The notes: generated by a model not told the origin, from the letters alone. Numbered from the stretch's first letter, positions 1-5,255 are shown. The stretch is DNA of 5,571 bases from JAAZBV01 sp964499695 (GCA_964499695.1 CAZCMD010000241.1:1-5571), one strand, 5' to 3'. A program made the numbers and translations.

Positions 1-197
1 AGAAACAGGCTGCTCCCAAGGACAAACAGCATTTCTATCAAACCAAGGTGAACGGCACTGGCTGAAAACTCACGGCCTATGGCGGGTAAGGCAATCCCCA
101 CTGCTGAGATCATAAATGGCGTTAAAAACTGGGAAATGCATATGGAAAAGAGCACAGCCTTCTGGTCCGGAGTTTCTGAGATTTTATTCTCTGTCAT
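1..197 (-). CDS. MFS transporter, DHA2-like (N-terminus only, cut by window start)
   Basis: The minus strand reads open from an ATG at 195-197 to the window edge, giving 65 residues with no stop. It begins MTENKISETPDQKAVLFSIC. A short polar N-terminus (about residues 1-13) is followed by a first membrane segment (about 14-40) containing FLTPFMISAVGIALPAIGRE, then FSASAVHLGLIEMLFVLGSS entering a second segment (about 48-65). The phrase 'ALP-IGREF' after TM1 and the start of TM2 are characteristic of major facilitator transporters of the DHA2 (14-helix drug:proton antiporter) group. Such inner-membrane proteins usually export small amphipathic molecules. Only about one seventh of a normal transporter is visible, so subfamily and substrate are uncertain. 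The ribosome binding site is weak (GGTGA at 203-207) and overlaps the foot of the repeat at 205-265. It lies 120 nt downstream of the exported-protein gene on the same strand and may be its operon partner or separately expressed. Confidence 0.8.
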   Translation of the reverse strand, partial: MTENKISETPDQKAVLFSICISQFLTPFMISAVGIALPAIGREFSASAVHLGLIEMLFVLGSSLF

Positions 198-204
198 ATC
201 TATC

Positions 205-265
205 ACCACGGAGTTACACGGAGGTCACAGAGAGTGATATTAAACTTCTCCGTGCTCTCTGTGGT
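205..265. repeat. Hairpin-forming intergenic repeat (ACCACGGAG-type inverted repeat)
   Basis: The left arm ACCACGGAG (205-213) pairs with the right arm CTCTGTGGT (257-265) over 9 bp including one G-U. After a small internal loop, CACGGAG (217-223) pairs with CTCCGTG (248-254) over 7 bp. The loop (224-247) holds a smaller TCAC/GTGA hairpin at 225-237. Dispersed elements built from 'accac(a/g)gag...cac(a/g)gag' words are familiar from many environmental bacterial genomes, so I read this as one copy of such a family; that is recognition, not a search result. It lies between two minus-strand genes and could act as a terminator or attenuator for the upstream one, although no U-run follows it on that strand. 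Confidence 0.7.
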
Positions 266-317
266 AAATGGTATTATTGGATTTCACTAAACCCTTATTT
301 GGTTCGCAAGTTCTCCA

Positions 318-1085
318 TTACTTTTTATATACTGCATATGAGCGGACAACTACATCGGTGATCGCCTTCATATCTATGAGAGAATCCAGTGCCGGGGCAT
401 TCGGAAGGGGTGTCTTGAGGCGCTCCTGCACAGTCTTGTTTGCCTTTTCCAGATCTTCCGCTTTTTCAGACAGGTATGCGATAAGGAATGTGCCAAGTGA
501 ATCCTTGGGATTGTCATATGTGTCGGTCTCCCATTCAAAGATGGCACCTTCTGTAAGCATCTTCTCAAGCGCAGGCCCAAAAAAGTTTTTACTTAACTGA
601 TCCACCGCATCAGCCGGTGCATCCGGCTTGATTTTATAGACACCGACATGGACATATGTATTCTCGCATCGGATGGTTATACAATTGTAATAGCGGCTGA
701 CAAGAATGCTGACAGGCATATTGGGAGCCCCATCTTTGGCCGGAACCCGGGTTATGCCAATCTTTTCGAACTGATCACGCACAGTTTCAAGCCCCTCTTT
801 GGACATTGAGAGCCAGAAGGTGTCATGTAGAGGATTTCTGTCATAACCGTAGGAGAAAATGGTGTTGTTATCAATGGCCTGATCAAGAATTTTTTTTGCT
901 GCTTCGGCCTGATCATTTATCTTTTCCCACTCGCTTTCAGGGATATTCCACACGGCAATGTAGGAATACATGGGGGGGTGGGCCTTGATCTCGATTGACT
1001 GGTCGTCGGCCACTGCAGTACCAGTAATTGAAAATGTCAGGATTGATAACAGTGAAAGAGTAATCCATATTTTTTTGATCATCAT
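318..1085 (-). CDS. Exported protein with a duplicated ferredoxin-like (alpha/beta) domain, function unknown
   Basis: The gene encodes 255 residues. Residues 1-26 are a classical signal peptide (MMIKK, then a hydrophobic core, then AVA before DD), so the product should be periplasmic or secreted. The mature part looks like two related units. Unit one (about 40-110) has YSYIAVWNIP, a helix rich in E, K and A, then IFSYGYDRNP and FWLSMSKEGLETVRDQFEKI. Unit two (about 143-225) has YVHVGVYKIKPDAP, a helix, IFEWETDTYDNP and FLIAYLSEKAEDLEKANKTV. The beta-helix-beta-beta-helix order resembles dimeric alpha/beta-barrel (Dabb/EthD-like) domains, but I recognise no named family and no catalytic residues. 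Cysteines 135 and 140 sit in the linker and could form a disulfide. GGAG at 1090-1093 is 4 nt from the ATG used here and 7 nt from a second ATG (1080-1082), so the true start may be one codon later. It probably belongs to the leftward operon, 80 nt after the preceding gene. Confidence 0.88.
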   Translation of the reverse strand: MMIKKIWITLSLLSILTFSITGTAVADDQSIEIKAHPPMYSYIAVWNIPESEWEKINDQAEAAKKILDQAIDNNTIFSYGYDRNPLHDTFWLSMSKEGLETVRDQFEKIGITRVPAKDGAPNMPVSILVSRYYNCITIRCENTYVHVGVYKIKPDAPADAVDQLSKNFFGPALEKMLTEGAIFEWETDTYDNPKDSLGTFLIAYLSEKAEDLEKANKTVQERLKTPLPNAPALDSLIDMKAITDVVVRSYAVYKK

Positions 1086-1165
1086 GTTTCTCCTTTTTTA
1101 TACAAAACATACACAGGCGTTAAATTGACCATGTTAGCTCATGCCTTTATGACACAGATCTTTTA

Positions 1166-1645
1166 TTATTTGTCAGGGCAGGCACCCTGCTTTGGATCAA
1201 GGACCTCGATTCTGCCTCCTGTTGCTGTAACACTGTTGTTACCGGCCTGGACATTTACAGTAAACATACCGCCCTCACCTTTACCCCCATCACTGACATT
1301 TTTCGGGATATGCCATACATAGCTGCCGTGCAGGTTTTCGCCTGCGGGTACGCCATTTATCGTAATGTTGCCACCGCTGCTTCCTTTTAACAGAATGTTG
1401 ACTGTTCCTCCAATGTCACCCATGTAATCCCAGTGGATCTCCGCAGTCTTTTCCACACATGCATGCCATCGGGTTTGTCCTGTTGCCGGATTAGTAATCT
1501 TGATCATTGGTTTAATTTCTTTGTTGGTGACCGTTCTGGGAAGCGACGGATTTTTTATTTCAGGTCTTGTTTGAAGCGGCCCTGACAGAGTGGGCAGCGC
1601 GAAGGTAATCAACAATGTTATAAAGATAATCGTTTTTCTTATCAT
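1166..1645 (-). CDS. Small exported protein with Kre9/KNH-like beta-sandwich pattern
   Basis: The gene encodes 159 residues. The N-terminus (MIRK, then IIFITLLITFALPTLSG) is a signal peptide with cleavage likely near residue 21-22. A proline-rich linker (about 23-47) precedes a domain starting IKITNPATGQTRWHACVEKT. The series 'I-x-NP-x-x-G-x-x-W', then AEIHWDYMGDIGGTVNILL (68-86), then a short strand, then YVWHIPKNV (109-117), then a Gly-rich turn and FTVNVQAG (128-135) matches the Ig-like fold known from the yeast Kre9/Knh1 family and from bacterial 'Ser-Thr-rich GPI-anchored-type' domains. In bacteria this domain occurs in surface and secreted proteins and probably binds carbohydrate or another ligand; no enzyme activity is implied. 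Cysteines 63 and 156 could form a disulfide across the domain. AGGAG at 1654-1658 lies 8 nt before the start. It sits 70 nt after the SnoaL-like gene and 80 nt before the next exported protein on the same strand, consistent with one operon. The family assignment is by pattern and is moderate. Confidence 0.85.
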   Translation of the reverse strand: MIRKTIIFITLLITFALPTLSGPLQTRPEIKNPSLPRTVTNKEIKPMIKITNPATGQTRWHACVEKTAEIHWDYMGDIGGTVNILLKGSSGGNITINGVPAGENLHGSYVWHIPKNVSDGGKGEGGMFTVNVQAGNNSVTATGGRIEVLDPKQGACPDK

Positions 1646-1715
1646 AGTATAAACTCCTGTATAAGGTGCAATAAATTCTCTTGATGGTATTCCATAACCA
1701 TGGCAAAGTAAAATA

Positions 1716-2141
1716 TTACTTTTTATTGATCTCCTTTAACCCCCCAATCTGCAAAAAAAGCCTTCTGGTATCTGCAACATCCCAGTGTTCGCAAAGCTTT
1801 CCGTCCCTTAGCCTGAACATATCAACTGCATCAAAATTAATTTTATTGCCGGTTGGCTTGTAGTGGAGAAACCCTTCACCTGTATGTGTGCCTGTAATGG
1901 CGTTATACACAAATACAAGGTCATCCTCTGCAACCATTCTGTTGATTGTTGCACAGAAATCCGGTGCTGCCTTAAAGAAACCTTTATGAAACTCGATGAA
2001 CCCCTTCATGCCCTGCTCTGTATCAGGGTTGTGCTGGATATAATCCTCATGCATATATTTGCCTGTTGAGTCAAGATCATGTTTTTGAAAGACTGTTTCA
2101 TAAAACGCCTGTACTATTTTTTTATTTTGTTCAGGGGTCAT
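1716..2141 (-). CDS. SnoaL-like / NTF2-like polyketide-cyclase-type protein
   Basis: The gene encodes 141 residues with no signal peptide, so it is cytoplasmic. It shows the order expected of the SnoaL-like branch of the NTF2-like cone fold: an N-terminal helix (NKKIVQAFYETVFQKHDLD, 6-24), the motif YIQHNPDTEQG (34-44), a second helix (FIEFHKGFFKAAPDF), a strand pair with VAEDDLVFVYNAITGTHTG (70-88), and the closing strands FDAVDMFRLRDGKLCEHWDV (103-122). 'QHNP', the acidic 'AEDD' turn and the late 'EHWDVAD' are signatures of the 'predicted SnoaL-like aldol condensation-catalysing' group. Members bind hydrophobic or carbonyl-containing small molecules, and many have no proven reaction. AAGGAG at 2148-2153 gives a strong ribosome binding site. 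It is the first gene of the leftward cluster, with a promoter at 2203-2231, and it is divergent from the ene-reductase at 2378. Family membership is confident; the substrate is unknown. Confidence 0.9.
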   Translation of the reverse strand: MTPEQNKKIVQAFYETVFQKHDLDSTGKYMHEDYIQHNPDTEQGMKGFIEFHKGFFKAAPDFCATINRMVAEDDLVFVYNAITGTHTGEGFLHYKPTGNKINFDAVDMFRLRDGKLCEHWDVADTRRLFLQIGGLKEINKK

Positions 2142-2167
2142 GGTAAGCTCCTTGAAATGTTATTGTG

Positions 2168-2197
2168 CTGAAGGCTCGAAGCTGAAAGCTCAAAGCT
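2168..2197. repeat. 7-bp tandem repeat (CTGAAAG-type heptads), four degenerate copies
   Basis: On the plus strand the units are CTGAAGG, CTCGAAG, CTGAAAG and CTCAAAG, followed by a partial CTT. Every unit starts with CT and the last three end in AG. The tract lies between the predicted -10 of the leftward promoter and the SnoaL-like start codon, so it would be transcribed as part of the 5' leader. A related tract is at 5314-5337. Confidence 0.75.
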
Positions 2198-2202
2198 TAT
2201 AA

Positions 2203-2231
2203 AATATATAAGGATATACAATATTTGTCAC
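2203..2231 (-). promoter_or_regulatory. Predicted sigma-70-type promoter for the leftward gene cluster
   Basis: Read on the minus strand, GTGACA (2231-2226) is a good -35 match, followed after exactly 17 nt by TATATT (2208-2203) as -10. Transcription would start near 2196, giving a leader of about 55 nt to the SnoaL-like start at 2141. This rests on consensus matching in AT-rich DNA only. Confidence 0.5.
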
Positions 2232-2319
2232 GTCATAAAACTATTCTCCCTAAGTTATTGATGCTCCTGTAACTTTATGGAATAACACAGGAAAGAAGCT
2301 TGCTGCCCGGTATATTGAA

Positions 2320-2348
2320 TTGACATGCTAATAAAATGTGCTTTATTG
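2320..2348 (+). promoter_or_regulatory. Predicted promoter for the ene-reductase gene
   Basis: A perfect -35 hexamer TTGACA is at 2320-2325. The -10 is weaker: TTATTG at 2343-2348 has 17-nt spacing, TTTATT at 2342-2347 has 16-nt spacing, and a better-looking TATAAC (2349-2354) is too far away. An inverted repeat AATAAA/TTTATT (2330-2335 and 2342-2347) overlaps the spacer and -10 and could be an operator, though AT-rich DNA yields such pairs by chance. The leader to the ATG at 2378 is short. The gene's own GGGAG is at 2367-2371. Confidence 0.45.
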
Positions 2349-2377
2349 TATAACTTTTAAAAAGAAGGGAGAAAGCC

Positions 2378-4315
2378 ATGATAACAAAATATCCTCATCT
2401 GTTTCAGCCTGTTAAGGTTGGGAATCTTACACTTAAAAACCGTATCACAAGCGCCCCCATTTATAATTTTCTGGCCTCATATGACAATCACATAACAAGG
2501 GAAAGCATTGAGTTTTCAAAGCCATGCGGAAAGGGCGGTGCTGCAACTGTTACCCTCGGGAGCGGATTTATAAACAGGGTTCTCCCCCCTGCGGCTCATC
2601 ATATTATAGGCATGAATGATGACTTTATGGTGGTCTTTCTTTCTGAGTGGTGTGAGGCGGTAAAGCGCTATGGCGCAAAGGCATGTGTGGAGTTGGTGCC
2701 CATTGCATCATACTTTGGCACACATGAGGTGGAAAGCTCTGTGGGTATACCTATGGAGATAGACTGTAACCTCTTAACAGAAAGGGAGCTCAAGGATTTT
2801 GTTGAGGACTATGCAAAGGCAGCAGGCACTGTACTCAAGGCGGGCGGTGATATGGTGCTGATACATGGAGCACACTGCCAGCTCCCGGCGCTCCTCTTTT
2901 CAAAGGTGTTCAATAAACGGACAGATCAGTATGGCCCCCAGTCATTTGAGAACAGGTGCCGGTTTGCTGTTGAGCTGCTTGATGCAATTCGTAGTGAGGT
3001 AGGGAACAGGCTTTCCATAGAATACCGGATAAGCGCAATCGACATGGTTCCCGGTTCGCCAGAGATTGAGGAGGTTATCAAGTTTGCACAGCTAATAGAG
3101 AACAAAATAGACCTGCTCCATGTCTCAAGGGGTAATCTTGCTATTAATAAGCTTACGCCCTATATCCTGCCACCAACATACATGGATCATAACATCAATA
3201 TCGATTTTGCGGCACGGTTTAAAAAGGCGTTAAAAATACCGGTAAGCGCTGTAGGGGCCATTACATTTGAAGAGGCGGATAAAGCAATAGCAGAGGGAAA
3301 GATAGATATTGTTGCCATTGGCCGCCAGCTCCTTGCTGACCCTGATACAGTCAACAGGCTTGAGCGGGGGCAGGAGGAAAGTATTCGCCCATGTATCCGC
3401 TGCAATACCTGCATAAGCAGGAGCCATTTTGTAATGAAGCCCCCAAGGTGCGCAGTCAACCCGATCCTTGGCCGTGAACCGGATTACCAGTATATGCCTG
3501 CCCCCATGAGAAAAAAGAGGGTCATAGTAGCAGGCGGCGGACCTGCCGGGCTTGAGGCAGCACGGACCCTTGCACAGCGCGGGCATGATGTGGTTCTTTT
3601 TGAAAAGGGTGACAGGCTGGGCGGGCTCTTGTGTGAGGCATCAGATGCGCCTTTTAAGGGTGATCTGCTACGATATCTTGAGTGGTCTGTCAGGATGACC
3701 CTGAAATTAAAGAATATAGATGTGCGGCTTAAAACAGAGGCAACCCCGGAGATCATAAAAAAGGAAAATCCTGATGCGCTTGTAATCGCTATTGGTGCGG
3801 TCCCATATATCCCGGAGCTCTCCTTTCATGAAAGGCCCAGGGTTTTATATGCCGGGGGTATTAAAAAGGGCAGGGATCATATCGGCAGCAAGATACTTAT
3901 AGCTGGAGCAGGGCTTACAGGGTGTGAAACCGCGCTAAAATATGCAAGGGAAGGAAAGACGGTTACTGTTATTGATACCCTTCCAAAGGAGAAACTCGGT
4001 CTTGGCACATCGCCCATGAATGCATATTATCTCTTTGATTTACTTGAAAAACAGGGTGTGATCCTTTCACCGGAAACAAGGCTCATTGATGTTACTGCTG
4101 ATCATGTTATTGTGGAAAAGGTGGGCAAACAGGAAAAACTTGAGTTTGACACGGTTATACTTGCACTGGGTTACAAACAGAATGGAAATTATGAGATGAT
4201 AAAAGGGTTGAAGGAGACAGTGGCAGAGAACTATGTTGTGGGCGACTCGAACGGCAGCGATGGTACTATATGGAATGCCATAACCTGCGCTTTTGATGCG
4301 GCAATGGCCATATAG
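2378..4315 (+). CDS. Old-yellow-enzyme-type ene-reductase with 4Fe-4S cluster and FAD/NAD(P)H domain (2-enoate / 2,4-dienoyl-CoA reductase family)
   Basis: The gene encodes 645 cytoplasmic residues, the usual length for this three-cofactor family. Members pass hydride from NAD(P)H through FAD and a 4Fe-4S cluster to FMN, which reduces an activated C=C bond. The TIM barrel (1-360) opens with HLFQPVKVGNLTLKNRI and contains HGAH (163-166), NKRTDQYG (179-186), ENRCRF (191-196), YRIS (216-219), a late VGAI (292-295) and GRQLLADPD (315-323), all typical FMN-barrel landmarks. H166 aligns by pattern with the active-site His of trimethylamine dehydrogenase. Cluster cysteines are C339, C342, C345 and C358. 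The C-terminal half has an FAD motif GGGPAG (386-391) with E409 ending the second strand, a second dinucleotide fold GAGLTG (510-515), and a C-terminal GD motif (622-623). The usual QLxHxG motif reads ELVPIA (105-110). Relatives include FadH, 2-enoate reductase and BaiCD; the substrate is not deducible. GGGAG at 2367-2371 supports the start. The gene appears monocistronic. Confidence 0.95.
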   Translation: MITKYPHLFQPVKVGNLTLKNRITSAPIYNFLASYDNHITRESIEFSKPCGKGGAATVTLGSGFINRVLPPAAHHIIGMNDDFMVVFLSEWCEAVKRYGAKACVELVPIASYFGTHEVESSVGIPMEIDCNLLTERELKDFVEDYAKAAGTVLKAGGDMVLIHGAHCQLPALLFSKVFNKRTDQYGPQSFENRCRFAVELLDAIRSEVGNRLSIEYRISAIDMVPGSPEIEEVIKFAQLIENKIDLLHVSRGNLAINKLTPYILPPTYMDHNINIDFAARFKKALKIPVSAVGAITFEEADKAIAEGKIDIVAIGRQLLADPDTVNRLERGQEESIRPCIRCNTCISRSHFVMKPPRCAVNPILGREPDYQYMPAPMRKKRVIVAGGGPAGLEAARTLAQRGHDVVLFEKGDRLGGLLCEASDAPFKGDLLRYLEWSVRMTLKLKNIDVRLKTEATPEIIKKENPDALVIAIGAVPYIPELSFHERPRVLYAGGIKKGRDHIGSKILIAGAGLTGCETALKYAREGKTVTVIDTLPKEKLGLGTSPMNAYYLFDLLEKQGVILSPETRLIDVTADHVIVEKVGKQEKLEFDTVILALGYKQNGNYEMIKGLKETVAENYVVGDSNGSDGTIWNAITCAFDAAMAI

Positions 4316-4331
4316 CTCCTGATTCACCATT

Positions 4332-4468
4332 AAAGTGTCATCTGCTGCGTTACCTTTCCATCCTCCGCAGTAGCCTGCTACGGAGGACGGGCAGTCGTTT
4401 CTCCTTGCGGCGTACCCTTTTTGTACGCCTCAGTCGGCACTCTCTCGGTGCCTTGCATCTAACACCTT
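4332..4468. repeat. MITE-like intergenic element with imperfect terminal inverted repeats and three hairpins
   Basis: The left end AAAGTGTCATCTGC (4332-4345) and the reverse complement of the right end, AAGGTGTTAGATGC (4455-4468), agree at 10 of 14 positions. Inside are three hairpins. The first is TCCTCC...GTAGC pairing with GCTAC-GGAGGA (4361-4387, with a 3-nt bulge GCA). The second is a perfect GGCGTAC/GTACGCC stem with a 7-nt loop (4409-4429). The third is GGCAC/GTGCC (4436-4452). It begins 16 nt after the ene-reductase stop and has no convincing reading frame. It is locally more GC-rich than the flanking AT-rich DNA. It looks like a small non-autonomous element, and the hairpins may also terminate or stabilise the upstream transcript. 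Confidence 0.55.
4361..4393. repeat. Shared hairpin module, copy 1
   Basis: This 33-nt segment starts TCCTCCGCAGTAGC and ends GGGCA. It recurs as a 34-nt copy at 5343-5376 with about 30 of 34 positions identical (one indel, three substitutions). Both copies fold the same way: an outer TCCTC/GAGGA stem, a bulge, and an inner GTAGC stem closed by a 2-3 nt loop. Here the inner stem GTAGC/GCTAC is perfect. Confidence 0.7.
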
Positions 4469-4472
4469 GCTG

Positions 4473-4500
4473 TTGCCCAGGGGTATTTACTTTTTATAGA
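4473..4500 (+). promoter_or_regulatory. Weak candidate promoter for the split-barrel protein gene
   Basis: TTGCCC (4473-4478) and TATAGA (4495-4500) are separated by 16 nt and each match consensus at four of six positions. The region to the start codon (4577) is very AT-rich, so other -10-like words occur. It lies just outside the right end of the 4332-4468 element. Confidence 0.3.
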
Positions 4501-4576
4501 CTTTTTTATAAAACTGGATTATCTAAGGTTCTTCTATTCAATGATTAAATAAAATAAATTAGAGGAGGAATAAACC

Positions 4577-4969
4577 ATGCAGGAAGTATATGATTTTTTA
4601 AAGAAATGCGGCACTTATTATCTCGCGACAACAGAAGGTGATCAGCCCAGGGTACGCCCGTTCGGCACATACCTGATCTTTGAGGGCAAGCTCTATATCC
4701 AGACCGGTAAGGTCAAGAGCGTATCAAAACAGATGAAAAAAAATCCAAAGATAGAGATATGCGCATTCTCAGGTGACACATGGCTGCGCATAGCTGCTAC
4801 CGCTGTTGAGGATGACAGGCTTGCACCGAAAAAGGCCATGCTTGATGCATATCCCCAGCTTCAGGCCATGTACAAGGCTGATGACCCGAACACCCAGGTG
4901 CTGTATCTGAAAGATGCCACAGCAACATTTGCATCATTTGGCGGCGCACCAAAGGTAGTAAAGTTCTAA
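4577..4969 (+). CDS. FMN-binding split-barrel protein (pyridoxamine 5'-phosphate oxidase-like / NimA-like)
   Basis: The gene encodes 130 cytoplasmic residues, typical of the short stand-alone split-barrel flavoproteins common in anaerobes. The N-terminal helix (VYDFLKKCG, 4-12) leads into YYLATTEGDQPRVRPFG (14-30), the hallmark first strands: 'ATxxGxxPxVRPxG'. Then come FEGKLYIQTGKVKSVSKQM (35-53), where the 'T-x-x-x-K-S' region usually contacts the flavin phosphate, and NPKIEICAF (56-64) followed by WLRIAATAVEDD (69-80). Family members bind FMN, sometimes F420 or haem, and act as reductases or flavin-dependent detoxifying proteins; most, including this one, have no defined substrate. True PNPOx is longer and has a substrate-binding C-terminus that is absent here. 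AGGAGG at 4563-4568, 8 nt before the ATG, is an excellent ribosome binding site. The gene is separated from the ene-reductase by a repeat element, so it is probably its own unit, ended by the palindrome at 4983. Confidence 0.92.
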   Translation: MQEVYDFLKKCGTYYLATTEGDQPRVRPFGTYLIFEGKLYIQTGKVKSVSKQMKKNPKIEICAFSGDTWLRIAATAVEDDRLAPKKAMLDAYPQLQAMYKADDPNTQVLYLKDATATFASFGGAPKVVKF

Positions 4970-4982
4970 ATCGTTCCTACCT

Positions 4983-5017
4983 GTAGAGACAAGGCATGCC
5001 TTGTCTCTACGCTTTTT
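4983..5017 (+). terminator. Candidate intrinsic terminator: perfect 28-bp palindrome plus T-run
   Basis: GTAGAGACAAGGCA (4983-4996) is followed directly by its exact reverse complement TGCCTTGTCTCTAC (4997-5010). As RNA this gives about 12 bp with a 4-nt loop, then GC and five Ts (5013-5017). It starts 13 nt after the stop codon of the split-barrel gene, the right place for termination. The stem sequence also looks like a dispersed palindromic repeat (the 'gtagagac' type seen in many genomes), so it may be a repeat used as a terminator. The symmetry would work on either strand, but the T-run favours plus. Confidence 0.6.
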
Positions 5018-5062
5018 AAAGGCCCGTCAGAATACCGGTGGGTAAATATATCTTGTCTCTAC
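4983..5062. repeat. Palindrome with a third half-copy; possible 80-bp element with 11-bp inverted ends
   Basis: The 11-mer CTTGTCTCTAC that ends the palindrome (5000-5010) recurs exactly at 5052-5062. The first arm GTAGAGACAAG (4983-4993) can therefore pair either locally with 5000-5010 or distantly with 5052-5062. Seen as a unit, 4983-5062 has perfect 11-bp terminal inverted repeats around an uncoded interior, like a tiny mobile or decayed element. Confidence 0.55.
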
Positions 5063-5227
5063 ATTATTATATAAAGGTATGTTTTTAGCTTTTTTCCCGA
5101 AGCTCCGCATCTGCACCTGATTCTTTTTAACATCCTGAAATTATAAAAAAAGTTGATTGTTATATGTCAATATATTAATGTACGCCAAATATTTCATCTA
5201 TGAGGCTATTCGCAATTAATTAGTGTC

Positions 5228-5255
5228 CATCCAGAATGAAAATAAATTCTGGATG
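5228..5255. repeat. Perfect 10-bp inverted repeat (hairpin)
   Basis: CATCCAGAAT (5228-5237) and ATTCTGGATG (5246-5255) form a perfect 10-bp stem around an A-rich 8-nt loop (GAAAATAA). No T-run follows, so it is not a standard plus-strand terminator. It lies 160 nt upstream of the last gene and could be an operator, an RNA structure or a repeat end. Confidence 0.6.

Noticed and set aside
116..361. Plus-strand open frame of 81 codons
   Set aside because: It lies antisense to the MFS N-terminus and across the 205-265 repeat, lacks a ribosome binding site, and its product has no coherent pattern.
268..600. Plus-strand open frame of 110 codons
   Set aside because: It is antisense to the 3' part of the signal-peptide protein gene at 318-1085, whose frame has a strong ribosome binding site and a protein-like sequence.
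1086..1165. Possible stem AGGC/GCCT between the two exported-protein genes
   Set aside because: Only four to five pairs with a long loop and no T-run; not enough to call a terminator.
2168..2197. CRISPR-like array
   Set aside because: The unit is 7 bp with no spacers and no cas genes nearby; it is a simple tandem repeat.
3187..3756. Several minus-strand frames of 90-118 codons inside the ene-reductase gene
   Set aside because: They are shadows of a gene with unmistakable FMN, 4Fe-4S and FAD motifs and have no ribosome binding sites.
4067..4330. Minus-strand frame of 87 codons
   Set aside because: It is antisense to the end of the ene-reductase, with low-complexity content and no supporting start signal.
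4332..4468. Riboswitch or tRNA-like RNA
   Set aside because: It has three hairpins but no match that I recognise to a known aptamer core, no cloverleaf and no CCA; the terminal inverted repeats favour a repeat element.
5153..5181. Promoter-like TTGATT with 17-nt spacing to TAATGT
   Set aside because: The -10 matches consensus at only three positions, in very AT-rich DNA and more than 230 nt from the next start codon.
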